A DNA stretch of 64,000 nucleotides from Lingula anatina. Taxonomy: Eukaryota > Brachiopoda > Lingulata > Lingulida > Lingulidae. Positions within the stretch are counted from its first letter, which is position 1, and the number at the start of each line of letters is the position of its first letter. The notes below the pieces were generated by a model, which did no database searches, was not told the origin of the DNA, and saw only the letters and a program-made list of their open reading frames with translations. Below are positions 12,501 through 23,087 of the stretch, piece after piece. Made by a program: the position numbers and the translations under genes. The stretch is from the NCBI RefSeq assembly GCF_001039355.2, contig NW_019775070.1:218772-282771 (forward strand), written 5' to 3'.

Positions 12501-15310
12501 TCCCAGCTATTCCATTTTGTGTGATATCTCACCAATACCAAGGCCAGGTGGTCAAGGGGATACCCTTGGTCAGTTTATGGTCAACTGATGGTCAGTGCTG
12601 GTTAACACATTCTTGTGGAAGAGTATTACTAGCTGGAGGCTGTACATTAAGGTGTTGCCATACACAATCCATCACCCTGTCATAACTCAAAGGTTAAAAT
12701 CATTACTCCAGAACTTAAAAAGCTGACTCTTCTCACAATTATGTTGATCTAGGCCATTTTTCTCTGCTCTCAGTGTGTTCTACCATGTAAAATTTTGCAC
12801 CTGGATGTCTGAAAGACACAAGTTTTTCCAGATTTTCGCTCTAATGGTAGTCCCTGTCTGAACTGGTCGGGAGGTAAATTTTCCACCCTCTTGTTGTCTG
12901 GGTCACATATTTCTGCACCCCCTGATTGAACCCCTCAGTTTAATAGAACATTGCAACCTATATGCACGGGTCTCCCGTTTCCTGACACTAATTCATCATT
13001 CTCCCTGCCTCAAACACAAAGGTCTTCCCTAAATAATGCCCCCAAATACAACATGGCTTTCAATGCATTCATAAAGCACTGCAGATCAAAGTGAGGTGAC
13101 GTTATTGTGGCCTGCGTTATTTGGCCAATCTCAACCCTGTGTCGGGCAACAAACACTTTTCACAGACTGGTGTACATTTCCAAAATGTCCAACCCTACAG
13201 GAATCTGAGCCCATTTTGGTAAAAAAAATTGATTGTGAACTTTATAAATCATAAAGTATCATAGTATTAATCCGGCAAAGTTTGAAAATAAGTGTAAGAG
13301 ATTTTAATATTTTCTACAACAGGAGGATCTGAAAAGTTTGTCAAATGGCAAATGATCATTAGAGCTGAAGTTTTCAAGTCCTACTGAAAATATTACATAT
13401 CAAACAAAGATTTATCTGCAAAATGAGCAGATATGCTGCAGACAAAAGTATAAATTTACTACCAGCCAACTGTGAAATACTTTACAAATTAAAATTCCCA
13501 AACATATTCAAATTTTCTATCCAATTTCTCAAGTTTTTAAGTAAAACTCCAAACTTCACAAACAAAAACTGTGAAATTTACCATCAAATTTAATAGCCAG
13601 CCTGGAAAAGTACTGATCTTGACCACATAACCCCTTTTTTGGCAACCACAGGATGTATACGAGGGAATAACATGGAGATTGCAAACCACGAAACTATCAC
13701 TTCTTTCTTTTTACATTCATTCAGACAGGAAATATTTTACTTCTGTATTAACACAGGTCAAAACAATATGGGCACTAAATTTTAGGATCCAAATTGGAAA
13801 CAATGAAATCTTTCTTTTTACTTCAATGTTGAAACTGACTGAAAACCCTGCATCCACATTCTAAATTTGGTGTTTTGTTTAGGTGTTGTTTTTTTCTCAT
13901 GCTCTATATAAAGTAAACAAACAGATTTACTTTGCAGAAATGTTTCAAACTTCATCACATATATCAGACATATATATATATTTATATTCCTAACCCAATA
14001 ATATTGCACCCATACAATATTCAAGAACCACTTTAGTACACACAGGAAATTCACTGCATTCCTTTACTATTGAAACAGGAGCAATTATAAGAAAAGAATG
14101 GCCAACCAGAAATCCATTGTTCAAATTCCAAACAAGCACTTATACTAGTATATATTACTTTCTTGAATGGGATGTGACCCTAAAACTTGTAGTTTTAAGA
14201 GAATCGAACTCCACGTTTGTTATTCCATAAGACTCCATAAAGCTATTGGCCTTTTGCATGTGACACCATTTGTTAGCAAGAACTGATAATTCCCATTGAA
14301 AAATGCAGTTGCAGATCTGCAGTCTAATATCAACATCTACAAATATATATTATGATATTCTTGATTTTTTGGCCAATTGGAAGTCACCGTGATGTATGTA
14401 AAATCTTACCTAGTGTGTGTAGTTTTGTGAAGTTGACTCTCAGGTTGGTCATCTTGAGCAGATCCTGGACATCCTCACTGTAAGGGTCAGTGACAACAAT
14501 GTTTGGAGGCACAACTCTCATGATTACCTGCAATAAGCAAGGACAGTGGTCACTTTTTCTTCACACCAGACACAGAAATAAGATATTTTATCCTTTAAGA
14601 CTTTTTTATCAGGCCATTGTCAGTCTAACTGCTGAGATGACATCTGTTGTACAGGGAAAAATTTAACAACAGTGATTTATAATAATCAAATATATTTTGT
14701 CACCCTTTTCAAGCATTTATTTTACATAAACATAAAAGAAACACAAGCAAATAGCTTACCTCTCCTTCTGTAGAGGGCGCCACCTGGGAGTAACGAGATT
14801 CGCAGATTACATCATCCAGTGATCTGATCGGTCCAGTCCGTACTCCAGGAAATGTTTGCTCACAATCCTCAGCAAAATATCGATATACCTTCCAGGTTTT
14901 TCCAAAATCATACGATCTCTCAACCAACATTCCGGCTGGCCGGAACGTTTTGAAGGTCATAATCAAATGAGTGAAGTGAAACTCAGCCTCCAAATCTAAC
15001 TGAATGGAGACGTTTTCTAGTCCATTCTGAGCCTGCCACCAACTGTCTTTTCGCCCTAAATAGGCTGAGGAAACAATATTTTCTATTCTATGGCTATAGG
15101 GATACAGTCGTTCTACATACTGCTCTCTAGAGTCACAAGTAAAGCATTTCTTCTGGTCCTCTAAGTGAGAAACTATACAATAGGTCTCTGGCCTGTCCAG
15201 ACCACAGGTTGATGTAGCACTCAGTTTTTCCTCTCGGCCGATGAGAAGATCGCCTGTCGCTGGATAACAAGATGTTTGGAAACATGGCTGTTCTATCTGA
15301 GCAAGAAGAC
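133..15310 (-). CDS. LAMB1: Laminin subunit beta (beta-1/beta-2 type), 5' part of gene, 14 exons plus a duplicated LN exon pair
   Basis: Laminin beta chains are secreted and assemble with alpha and gamma chains into the basement-membrane heterotrimer; the LN domain polymerises the network. Exons in transcription order: 15310-14760 and 14527-14410 (copy B) or 11128-10578 and 10295-10178 (copy A), then 6671-6526, 6139-6019, 5545-5357, 4976-4797, 4500-4391, 4053-3838, 3510-3352, 2472-2352, 2043-1916, 1321-1147, 739-596, 364-133. All junctions are GT-AG and all phases join into one open frame of about 860 codons. Domain order is LN, LE1-5, LF, LE6-8, as in vertebrate beta-1/beta-2; beta-3 lacks LF. 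Two ends are missing: the signal-peptide exon was not found upstream of 15310, and the remaining LE repeats and coiled coil lie left of the window. The assignment to beta-1/2 type is firm; beta-1 versus beta-2 orthology is not resolved. Confidence 0.95.
596..739 (-). CDS. LAMB1: Laminin beta exon: LE6
   Basis: 144-bp exon encoding [40 protein letters not shown] and FGPQGCL. Near-canonical LE6 of beta-1/beta-2 (CDP.GGQC.C.PNV.GR.C..CAPGT.GFGP.GC). Confidence 0.95.
1147..1321 (-). CDS. LAMB1: Laminin beta exon: end of LF domain
   Basis: 175-bp exon encoding [40 protein letters not shown] and [24 protein letters not shown] and the trailing [16 protein letters not shown] are classic for the LF-LE6 border. 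Confidence 0.92.
1916..2043 (-). CDS. LAMB1: Laminin beta exon: LF domain, part 3
   Basis: 128-bp exon encoding [20 protein letters not shown] and [20 protein letters not shown], ending in DS. The C.E.G..Y...L.F.RY pattern matches the LF module. A single N at 1794, in the following intron, marks a likely contig join. Confidence 0.91.
2352..2472 (-). CDS. LAMB1: Laminin beta exon: LF domain, part 2
   Basis: 121-bp exon encoding [20 protein letters not shown] then [20 protein letters not shown]. It continues RYEPQ of the previous exon directly, as in other beta chains (RYEPQ.P..WE). Confidence 0.91.
3352..3510 (-). CDS. LAMB1: Laminin beta exon: LF domain, part 1
   Basis: 159-bp, phase 0-0 exon encoding [40 protein letters not shown] and [31 protein letters not shown]...RYEPQ is the core of the laminin IV type B module. 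Confidence 0.92.
3838..4053 (-). CDS. LAMB1: Laminin beta exon: LE5 and start of LF domain
   Basis: 216-bp exon. LE5 runs [20 protein letters not shown] to [20 protein letters not shown]; the LF (domain IV) insert begins at [13 protein letters not shown]. Replacement of the usual C..C by ERPRPGYF at the LE5-LF junction is typical of beta-1/beta-2. The acceptor's polypyrimidine tract is made of a (CT)n microsatellite (4061-4082, GA on the plus strand). Confidence 0.93.
4391..4500 (-). CDS. LAMB1: Laminin beta exon: LE4
   Basis: 110-bp exon, [20 protein letters not shown] then [16 protein letters not shown]. It joins AGYWGL of the next exon in phase. Standard LE cysteine spacing is present. 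Confidence 0.92.
4797..4976 (-). CDS. LAMB1: Laminin beta exon: LE3
   Basis: 180-bp exon, [20 protein letters not shown] through [20 protein letters not shown]. This is the LE3 repeat that, in beta chains, contains a D.E...VAG.C.CK..V.GPRCD.C pattern. Donor is GTGAGT, acceptor CCTTAG. Confidence 0.92.
5201..5252. repeat. (AAT)n microsatellite
   Basis: Nearly perfect AAT trinucleotide run in a laminin intron. Confidence 0.95.
5357..5545 (-). CDS. LAMB1: Laminin beta exon: LE2
   Basis: 189-bp exon with [40 protein letters not shown] and [17 protein letters not shown]. Eight-cysteine EGF-like spacing is intact. A long (AAT)n tract lies in the intron just 3' of it at 5201-5252. Confidence 0.93.
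6019..6139 (-). CDS. LAMB1: Laminin beta exon: LE1 C-terminal half
   Basis: 121-bp exon encoding [20 protein letters not shown] and [20 protein letters not shown]. The H.T.G.NCE.C...Y.D.PWRPA signature is conserved in LE1 of beta chains. Donor is GTAGGC; phases match both neighbours. Confidence 0.92.
6526..6671 (-). CDS. LAMB1: Laminin beta exon: end of LN and start of LE1
   Basis: 146-bp exon reading [20 protein letters not shown] then [20 protein letters not shown]. The YYY..Y.MVVRG.C.CYGHAS.C string is a hallmark of the LN-LE1 border in laminin beta chains. Acceptor TTTTCAG and donor GTAAGTC flank it. Confidence 0.93.
6700..6870. repeat. Degenerate minisatellite in laminin intron
   Basis: Five or so imperfect copies of a 25-45 base unit built on ATGGGCAAGAGGTATTGGTGC. 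The copies differ by substitutions and one larger insertion. Confidence 0.6.
7598..7642. repeat. (CT)n microsatellite
   Basis: Perfect CT dinucleotide run of about 22 units. Confidence 0.95.
9237..9270. repeat. (TG)n microsatellite
   Basis: Perfect TG run of about 17 units. Confidence 0.95.
10178..10295 (-). CDS. LAMB1: Laminin beta LN C-terminal exon, copy A
   Basis: 118-bp exon, same length, phases and protein as copy B at 14410-14527. It ends CTA G and joins GT GAT GAC of exon 6526-6671 to read [20 protein letters not shown], as expected for the LN-LE1 transition of beta laminins. The same terminal G would also join copy A's LN exon in frame if copy B were spliced to copy A. Confidence 0.87.
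10578..11128 (-). CDS. LAMB1: Laminin beta LN-domain exon, copy A
   Basis: Second complete copy of the 551-bp LN exon, open throughout, with intact acceptor (TTTTCAG) and donor (GTAAGC). It is spliced in phase to 10178-10295. The sequence contains [40 protein letters not shown] and [20 protein letters not shown]. It lies wholly inside a 2.7-kb contig bounded by single Ns at 9512 and 12202. It is therefore either a real in-frame exon duplication or an alternative haplotype placed in tandem. It shows no sign of decay. Confidence 0.85.
12126..12201. mobile_element. Truncated arm of fold-back element family 1 at a contig end
   Basis: ATGGCGGACGTACATGAAAG and CTCTCCGCCTCTCACACGCC match the arms of the complete fold-back element at 52107-52392. 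The copy is cut by the N at 12202, so the contig ended inside a dispersed repeat. Confidence 0.6.
12203..13984. other. Non-coding stretch between the two LN-exon copies
   Basis: About 1.8 kb with no supported exon or RNA gene on either strand. It holds a small AT-rich tract near 13970-13986. If copy A is a misplaced haplotype, this is ordinary laminin intron 5' of exon 6526-6671. Confidence 0.5.
14410..14527 (-). CDS. LAMB1: Laminin beta LN C-terminal exon, copy B
   Basis: This 118-bp exon encodes [20 protein letters not shown] followed by the helix [19 protein letters not shown], the end of the LN domain. It enters at phase 0 and leaves one base (G) for the next codon. The protein is identical to copy A; the four base differences I see are all synonymous. 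The intron to the LN exon (14528-14759) is shorter than in copy A and clearly more diverged than the exons. Confidence 0.88.
14760..15310 (-). CDS. LAMB1: Laminin beta LN-domain exon, copy B
   Basis: This 551-bp exon carries most of the N-terminal (LN, domain VI) polymerisation domain. It starts with two bases completing a codon, then [20 protein letters not shown]. The typical cysteines ([18 protein letters not shown]), the motif WWQAQNG and the block [21 protein letters not shown] are visible in order. The acceptor is preceded by a pyrimidine-rich tract and the donor is GTAAGC. Copy A at 10578-11128 has identical length and phase. I count about nine synonymous differences and one replacement: CGA (Arg) at 15108-15110 here, GGA (Gly) in copy A. 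Copy B lies in the longer contig next to upstream sequence, so it is the better candidate for the genuine 5' exon. Confidence 0.9.
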
Positions 15311-17910
15311 CTGAAAATGCAAACAGAACTTTTTTTAAAGATTTGGAATTTTTTGTTTTGTTTTTGTTTTTTTTTATTTTTCAAATATTGTCATTGGCAA
15401 AAGAATTGTTTAACAAAATTACCCATATGTAAATGACATGCCCCACAGTTAAGAACCTGGTCACATTATTTCTCTGAAGCCTATGTGACCACTTTTATTC
15501 CAATTGCCTAAATAGGCAAAATATTCAAATAAAAACAAATTTTGGGGAAAAATTCAATACTAGAGAATGTGATGTTTAACATTTGACATGTATAAGAAAT
15601 AACGGCATTCATCTTATCCACCCCTCCCCCCTCCACACCATCCCCAATCCCCCAAAAGTCCACTCATAGTCCGCCATGAAAGTAGCAGGTTGCTATTGTT
15701 ACTGACGGTATCCAGTTTCACTAAGCTATATGGCAATGTCAAGTCAGGCATACTTCAAATAGTCTTGTGTCCATTAAACATGAACCAAGAAACTTTTGAG
15801 ACCAAAGGCGAAATAGCAACACAGGCTGGCGACACTGCACCCCGAGTTTCAGTGCCTGTGCCTGCGCCCGAACCTTTCTTGTGAGCATAGACGTTTAATT
15901 CACTGAGACTTGGAGGGTTTTATAGGTTGCAGAAGAGCTATCATCAAAGCCCAGAGACTCAGGGTAATAAAGTGCACTTTTGGTTGATAATGTGATTGTT
16001 AACTATCAGTACTCTGAAATTAAGGGTCACGATTTGTTGGGGGAATGTTGGCATAAAACCTGTCTTGTCCAGTGCTTTTTGTACCTATGTGCTCTTTAAT
16101 GCACTGGGTAGTAATTTTATTGTTTTTCATAATGAAATTGGGTTTATGGACTAATCTTGATTGACATTTCATTGTTTTCTGTGGTATGTTATTGTAACAG
16201 CTAGTAACAATGTTTATGTGCAATGGGTTCAGTCAGTATTGCCTGTGCAATTGTTCTTAATGTATTTTCATTAATACAAAATACTACACCCAAGTTCACA
16301 TTGAACTCTCAATTCTTATTCTGACCATTAACATGATTTACGCAGTCAAATTGCTACGAGTGCTACATTTATGCCTATCAAGTGGGGGAGGGAGGTACTT
16401 ATGAGAAAAAAGGTTTCTCCAAAATATCATTTTCCATGAAATTGTAAGTCAAATGAACAAATTGATTGAAAATTTCACTTTTCTTCAGTCAAAGTAGATT
16501 TTCTGTGACATTTGTAGTGCAAGCCTCCTATACAGCACCAGCGTAGACCGTCCATGTGTACTTCATCACATCTATTGTAGGACCCAGCATCGTCAGCAAG
16601 CGGATATTATATTGCAAAAACGCAAGAGCATTCGCACATTAACACCCTCTCAGGTCATGGAAGGTAGTTAAGAGGTGAAAAATGACCATGCCCTTAAAGA
16701 ACCGCTGTTCACTGACGTGGCCAATAAACTAGGCAACCAAACTGCTCATTCAAGTAAATAGTCATGCTTCCTATAGTTGGTTAAAAATCCCAACTTTGTT
16801 CACACCATTTTTGTATGCTGCGCTGTAGACCATTCATCAGTATTTCATCCTCGTTCTTTTGTCCTCCATAATTTTTTTGTCAAAATGTTTCAAAAAATAG
16901 TTAAGATGCATATGTGCTTGAAAGTTTTAAAAATACCTTTAATTTTAACTGTTAGTTGTCTAACATAAAATTAACTGCCGGAGACTCCAGCAAAAGAATC
17001 TGAAGGTAACCAATGGATGTAAAATATTTGCAAACATGTAGAACTTCAACATTCTTTCCTAACATTTTAACATGTGGTTGAATCTTCATATCGAAATGAC
17101 TCATCAGAGATTCCACAATAATTTAAACCACAACCAAGGACAGGTGTAGGCTATGACTATTATACAGGTACATGTGATACAGGTAATCACCGGTGGTCAT
17201 CTTGTAATTATGTCAATACCCACTGGTCACTACTGGACAAAGGGCATTGTAATTTGGAATTATATACTATCTCTTGTGAACTGTTGGAGATAACTGGCCT
17301 AACTTAGGAAGGGAATGTCATCTTCAACATATCAGGGAGGAAGTAATCTTAAGACTTTTATCTTACATGAGATAGAAAGGATATAGCTAATAGGACTTGT
17401 ACAAGGATTTCTATATAATTATAGTAAGTGGCCATTACCCCTCTGTCCCTGATAGTATGAAACATGTGGACACCCATATTGGCGAAAAATTTGTTTGTGC
17501 CAAAAAGCTGAAAATTATTAATTTTAGTGCAAAAAAAAATAATAATAATATAATAATAATAAGTTTAAAAACTGCATTTATAATTATATTCAACAATTTG
17601 CCTTTGGTGTTTATCTTATAATTGTCTTATAAATATTTTGCAAGCATGCTTTGTACTATAGCAGCACATCCAAACTCTCAGTTAGGACAAAATACTTGAC
17701 TATTACTGAGACTTTTTGAGGAAAAAAACAATGCCACATTTCCCATGCTTACAGATATACTGGCCCAAAATTGGATTTAAAGGTCAAATTTTTTATATTC
17801 TAAACTAAAACAGTGCCATAAAAAAGGAATGTGGTCAAATTCATTGAAAAATAAGCCTTTTGAGCATCTGTCCCAAAATCAAGAGAAAGATGTCAGCAAT
17901 TTCCCTTTTA
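15311..17910. other. No gene recognised between laminin copy B and the small membrane gene
   Basis: The first 970 bases match the flank of copy A. The remainder (16278-17910) is AT-rich sequence without a convincing exon. The missing laminin signal-peptide exon should lie here or further right but was not identified. Confidence 0.5.
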
Positions 17911-20704
17911 TCAATCTCTGAGATCATCTCTAAATAAAAAGCAGCATTTCACTTTTCTTCCTGACCACATCACCTCCAGAGCTTCATAAATCACAGCTGC
18001 GGCATACTTAGCTTTGATACCAGAACAAAGTGCTCCTCCCATCATAAACCCAAATCCATAGAGGAAAATCTAATAAAAATGGCCATCTGAGGAAAAATAT
18101 ACAATAAGCTGATAGCAAATACTGGCTGTTTTGCCCAATGCTCAATATGATTCATTTAGAATGAAAACTGGGGGGCAATACATTTGAAGCAAATTCCAAA
18201 TTCAGCAATGATTTAGATAAATTTGTTTAAAAAATATCTTTACTAAAATTTACCTTTACAAGCTTCAGTAGCTGTCACTTCCAATGCACCCCCCCTCCAC
18301 TCACAAATACACAAATGTATCCTTGTAAGTGTTCCTCTTTTACATGACCCGCCCAATGTATTTTCAATTCCTGTTTATATATATTTTTAGGATTTTCACC
18401 AATTTGGATTAAAAGAGTTAAGATTTTTTTCTTTTTTTCCAGTCAGATAGGAAAATAATTCAAAAGTCTCAAAACTGTAGCAGATATATACCACAGCACA
18501 CCTTAGCCATGGATAAAATACTTTTTGGTCTCTAATGAGGAACTGGGTTTCATTTCCAGCATGCAAAGAGAGCTGAACCCCCGTATTATGTCTGTGCATC
18601 CAGTGTGGTATAAACCATAAAGCAGTTGATTACATACTTTGGCCTCAGTACACATAAATATTGACATAAAGTAAAGACCCTACTCACAATGGAACCTGGT
18701 ATAAAGCTGTACATTGTGAGCAATCTGAAGTATGGTACTGTTCTTCACTGTTCTGTACTGTACTGTACTGTGCCACAATCACAAGAGTATAAGCTAGCGA
18801 AATATTTATGGATTTCTCTTTTTCATTCACCACTGATGTAAATACTGCTTTCAGTGATTTGAAGTCTGAGAACTGAACCTTTTCTCTTGATTATCCGCTC
18901 AAAAACCTGGCCCCCATTCACGAACCAACATTAGACCGAAAATAGGTCTAAACTTTTGGACCACATCATTTTGGTCTCCATCAACCTATGATAAATCTGT
19001 GGTAGTCCACTAAAACAGTACATCTTCCTGTCTTAGTATAATGCACATGCAATATAACTCTTATTACACTACTGCTGATTCATTTTAGGTCTAAGCAGAC
19101 TTTACAAAATGGTCTTAAAATTTAAGGACCAACTTTCAGTCTAGACTTCTTTTTATGAAACGAGGATCCCCAAGCTCCTTATACTGCTGCCATTGTGCAG
19201 GGAGAACAAGAGAGTATACACACACACAGATATTTCCTGTGTAGTGAGGTCAAACACATGGCTCACATTCCTCACCCTCTCTCTGCTGGCAGGAACACAG
19301 ATAAAACAATACAAAAAGACGCTGATCCCTGTCTTATGAGTCACACCATTTTGCCAAAACTGGCAAGAGGTGAGTCTGGGTCCATTTAAAGGTTGTGTTC
19401 AGACGGGAGATTTGTTTCGACTTGACATACTTAACAATGCGGACCCTAAACACCTCCCACCCCACCCCCACTAGCCTTCCCTACTGTACCTTCAAATTTA
19501 AAATTCTGCATTCATTTTGGTGATGATATTACATTGTTTCAAGTGTAAGTTTTGAGGGTTTTAATATATCGCCTAAAATGACACATTTCATTGCTGAAGT
19601 TTTAATCGGGTGAGAAGCTGCAAAACACTCTCCTTCGTGGACACAACTATAACCCATTAACAGCAAGTTTTAGTTCTTTACTTTTTTGTCGAGGTAGTAC
19701 AATTTCTTGCCAGCTTTCACAATCTCAGATAGAGAGAAGCTCACTCAATGGTATAAACATATAGACCAGAAAGAGAACACAGAACCATTTCAAATACCTG
19801 GAATACTTTGAGGTGTAGGCAAATATTCACACTTGATAAACCTATGCCTAGTATCAAGTGTGCAACCGCCATTCATCACAGTAAATACAGCTGGGAGTTC
19901 ACTCCGATTGATAAAACAGTTCATCTACTTGACCTCTATTTGTTAAAGGAGACAGAATATCACTCACGATAGATAATTTTTTTTCCTGGTTGCTACCCTC
20001 TTTCTGGTTTTGGGTATTGTATCCCAAAGGTGCACACCCTATATATATTGGAGACATATTTGCAAAATAATAAATGTGTGTTTAACTGTTACACTATGGT
20101 ATATGTGAAGTACCACTTCTTTTGCAAATAGAGACTTGCTTTTCAACATTTCTGTAACTTTTAAACTTTTAAAAACCTCAAACAAATTCGAAGATGTTCA
20201 CTTAAAATCAATTTAGCAATTAGTCAAGTGATATTTTTGCTTCAAACTTTGTGATAATAGCAACCCATCTTGCGGTGAAAAACAGGAGTGATCTGGATAA
20301 GGAATCATAATTTAATCCCTCACCCCTTACCCAACCATGAAATCAAGCACATTAACTCACCCTGTCCATCTCATAAAATTTACTATTATCCTGTTGAAAC
20401 AAGACTCCTAACAGCTCTTCAATCTTAACAAGCACTAAAGATGATTAACTTAAGTTAATAACATGCAGATTACTTTTATCAATTTATCTGTAACATGGTG
20501 AAAGACCCTGTCATATGCTTAAATAGAAAACCATGCTAGGTTGACCCGTAAGTGGATAGAGATATATAATAGGAATAGTGGTGTTGTTCTGACAGCGATA
20601 AGTCAGGTAGTGTCAAATATTGAATTTCTATCATTTGAAGAATGGGCCTTACCTTTTATAAGGATGGCTATAAAGGGCAGGGCTGTCCTGGTCCTGCTGG
20701 TCAT
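17911..20704 (-). CDS. Small multi-pass membrane protein, unrecognised (3 coding exons, about 94 aa)
   Basis: Coding exons in order: 20704-20653 (MTSRTRTALPFIAILIK, donor GTAAGG), 20434-20361 (LVKIEELLGVLFQQDNSKFY then EMDR, donor GTGAGT) and 18069-17911 (IFLYGFGFMMGGALCSGIKA, KYAAAVIYEALEVMWSGRKV, ending DDLRD and TGA). Phases 1 and 0 match at both junctions, the main reason to believe it. The first exon continues 5' as untranslated sequence to an acceptor at 20807, and a consensus donor at 21712-21713 suggests a non-coding first exon from 21714. The protein has two or three hydrophobic segments and no signature I recognise; a DoxX/TMEM101-like fold is a weak possibility. The C-terminus may differ if GTG triplets in the last exon act as donors. 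Its 5' exons are repeated at 23088-23161 and 23380-23431. Confidence 0.5.
18905..19165. mobile_element. Possible fold-back element (family 2)
   Basis: Left arm (ATTCACGAACCAACATTAGA, with AGGTCTAAACTTTTGG) and right arm (AAGGACCAACTTTCAGTCTAG to ATGAAACGAGG) are imperfect inverted copies. A related arrangement occurs at 51780-52045. Arms are degenerate, so this is tentative. Confidence 0.4.
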
Positions 20705-21713
20705 TGTGCTGTTTTAATGACCCTTACACTGACCTCTGACGGACCTCTCTCTGTCTGTCTCTCTTTACAGATGTCTTACACTCCTCTGTAAGTGTATTAC
20801 GAAGTCCTGGAAGGCAATTGAAAAGTAGAATTTGTTAATTTGTAAGCACAGGTAAAACATCTGCAACATCTGTGGCAATTTGACCAAATCTTTACTCAAT
20901 GAAGGATTTTAAAATAAATTTTAACTCATTTTTTTTTCATTTTGGGTATAAGTTCCAATAGATGGACAAATTCATACAACATTGGGCTAGATGTCATGGT
21001 CCAGTAAGATCTCTGTTTGACAGAACATGATAGCGGAGATGCTCTCGATGTCCAGTTAAGTTAGGATAAAGATCAAGATCAAAAATACAACATATTGCAT
21101 TAACACAGTTCATCACCCTGTCTATCAATTCCAATTATCCTGCAGGATGACTTAATTTAGAAACACACAGACTTTCAAATTATCAAAGTCCCAGCAAGTA
21201 CATCCTACAAATTAAGCAAGCAATTTTGAAAAAACGTCAATGCCTTCCGTATGTCAATTCTAAACATGAATGAGTTTTCCTTATTTAAATTTAAGGTAGC
21301 AGTTCTTATATAACTTTTAATATCAGATCCAGACAGATTTTGGAATATCTTTTTCGCTTTGATCTGCAGTGCATGAAGGTTGACTAAATGGAGCATATAA
21401 ATCTTGTGGCAAATATCTACGGCGTACTATCACAACGATTAGGAGAAGCATAGAAAAGCGATATGCAGCGCAAATTTCCGAAAGTCTCACAAGTTTGACA
21501 CAACTAGGCGTAGGCGGGTCGGTCGTGGAAAGCAGTGATTACAAACGCTGCAACTCACATTACACAAACCAAGTTAGGGGACGCGAAATCGGTCCCGACA
21601 AAGCACCCGAACGATACACAACATACACATATAAATACGGTGCAACTAAAATAGAGTGTAAAATCTACTCCCCGCGTGCTGACCCTGAGTGCAATGTACT
21701 TACCGTCCTTCGT

Positions 21714-21800
21714 AGCTGGTCCGCTGGTCAGAATGCGGTCTCAGTATCGTAGTCCGGCCACATTCATTCACAACTATCTCGACCGCAATATGTGATTACA
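21714..21800 (-). other. Candidate non-coding first exon, with a second copy at 24435-24520
   Basis: On the minus strand a strong donor (GTAAGTACAT) follows a CpG-richer stretch (about 21440-21800) that contrasts with the AT-rich surroundings. The short ATG frames inside it close quickly, so it is read as a 5' untranslated exon of the small membrane-protein gene. It could instead be a first exon of the laminin gene, whose signal-peptide exon is unaccounted for. The right boundary is approximate. Confidence 0.3.
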
Positions 21801-23087
21801 GCTGGCACAAGAAGCGCTATCACCCCCGTCATTAATTGCTTTAACCCCTGTGGAATCTCACTCTTGAAAATATCAAAAATATTGTATATTCCTTTGATAG
21901 TAGCGATCTAATTCAAAATTACAATGACTTTAGAAAATGAATATATTAAAAGTGCTTATTATTCAGATTGATGAAATGAATAGGTTTAGCAAATTAAAGT
22001 CAGTGAGGGTGTACAAAATCAATGGAAGAGCAAAAGCACTTCCTGAATATGAATAGTCTCCAACCTTTGTCTCTCAATGAAGAATACAACACTGATTTTT
22101 ATCAATAAAATTTCACGTATTTGACTGTTTGTTTAATGCTTAAAGGTGTTTTTATCTTAGAAATCCTGCAAAATACTACTTATTGGCAGAAACAAAGTTG
22201 GGTTGGAGGCTAACTAGGTCTTCAAGGCATTTGTAGGTTTTGCTACTGCGCACAGGCACTGCGCAGAAAATTAACAATGACATTTACATTGATGAAATTC
22301 ATTCGGCTTTTTTTGAAGATACCAGGCAGTCCAAACTGCTGCTGTCCGTTACATTATGCTTTCTACGACACACAGAATAGTTAAATGGGAGCAACCTTAT
22401 AGAAACTAAAGAGAAATACATTTAAACTAATTTTAATTAGTTAAAACAGTGCATTTCTATACGTTGCGAGGCACAAAAAATAAAGTTCAGTCACAAATGA
22501 CTTATAAATATACGTCACACGATTAAGTAAATTAATTTATGACATTGAAAAATGTAATTTTTTTCTTTTTTTTTTTTTTTTTTTGTGATCGACATGTATT
22601 TTCCACAGATTTTCAAGAGATACTTATTATTAACTAGGACATTTGAAAGTATGTNTCGACCTCTATTTGTTAAAGGAGACAGAATATCACTCACGATAGA
22701 TGATTTTTTTTCCTGGTTGCTACCCTCTTTCTGGTTTTGGGTATTGTATCCCAAAGGTGCACACCCTATATATATTGGAGACATATTTGCAAAATAATAA
22801 ATGTGTGTTTAACTGTTACACTATGGTATATGTGAAGTACCACTTCTTTTGCAAATAGAGACTTGCTTTTCAACATTTCTGTAACTTTTAAACTTTTAAA
22901 AACCTCAAACAAATTCGAAGATGTTCACTTAAAATCAATTTAGCAATTAGTCAAGTGATATTTTTGCTTCAAACTTTGTGATAATTGCAACCCATCTTGC
23001 GGTGAAAAACAGGAGTGATCTGGATAAGGAATCATAATTTAATCCCTCACCCCTTACCCAACCATGAAATCAAGCACATTAACTCAC

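Larger units (their letters stand above)
9580..16277. repeat. Direct duplication of the laminin LN-exon region (about 2.4 kb per copy)
   Basis: Copy A is about 9580-12085 and copy B about 13985-16277. Shared landmarks are the AAGAACCACTTTAGTACACA block on the left, both LN exons, and GCCTGTGCAATTGTTCTTAA on the right. Divergence is uneven: exons about 98 percent identical, the right flank about 96 percent, and the intron between the LN exons only about 85 percent with non-homologous sequence near one end. Copy A also has about 150 extra bases near 9840-10080. The whole of copy A lies between single Ns at 9512 and 12202. Confidence 0.9.

Noticed and set aside
19153-19344. Minus-strand start MTHKTGISVFLYCFICVPAS as the missing laminin signal-peptide exon
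   Set aside because: It resembles a signal peptide, but the available donors are phase 0 while the LN exon needs phase 1; phase 0 entry gives an immediate stop.
21421-21450. Minus-strand MLLLIVVIVRRRYL (also near 24180) as a signal peptide
   Set aside because: Short hydrophobic start in the CpG-rich patch, but no donor gives a phase that joins any laminin exon.
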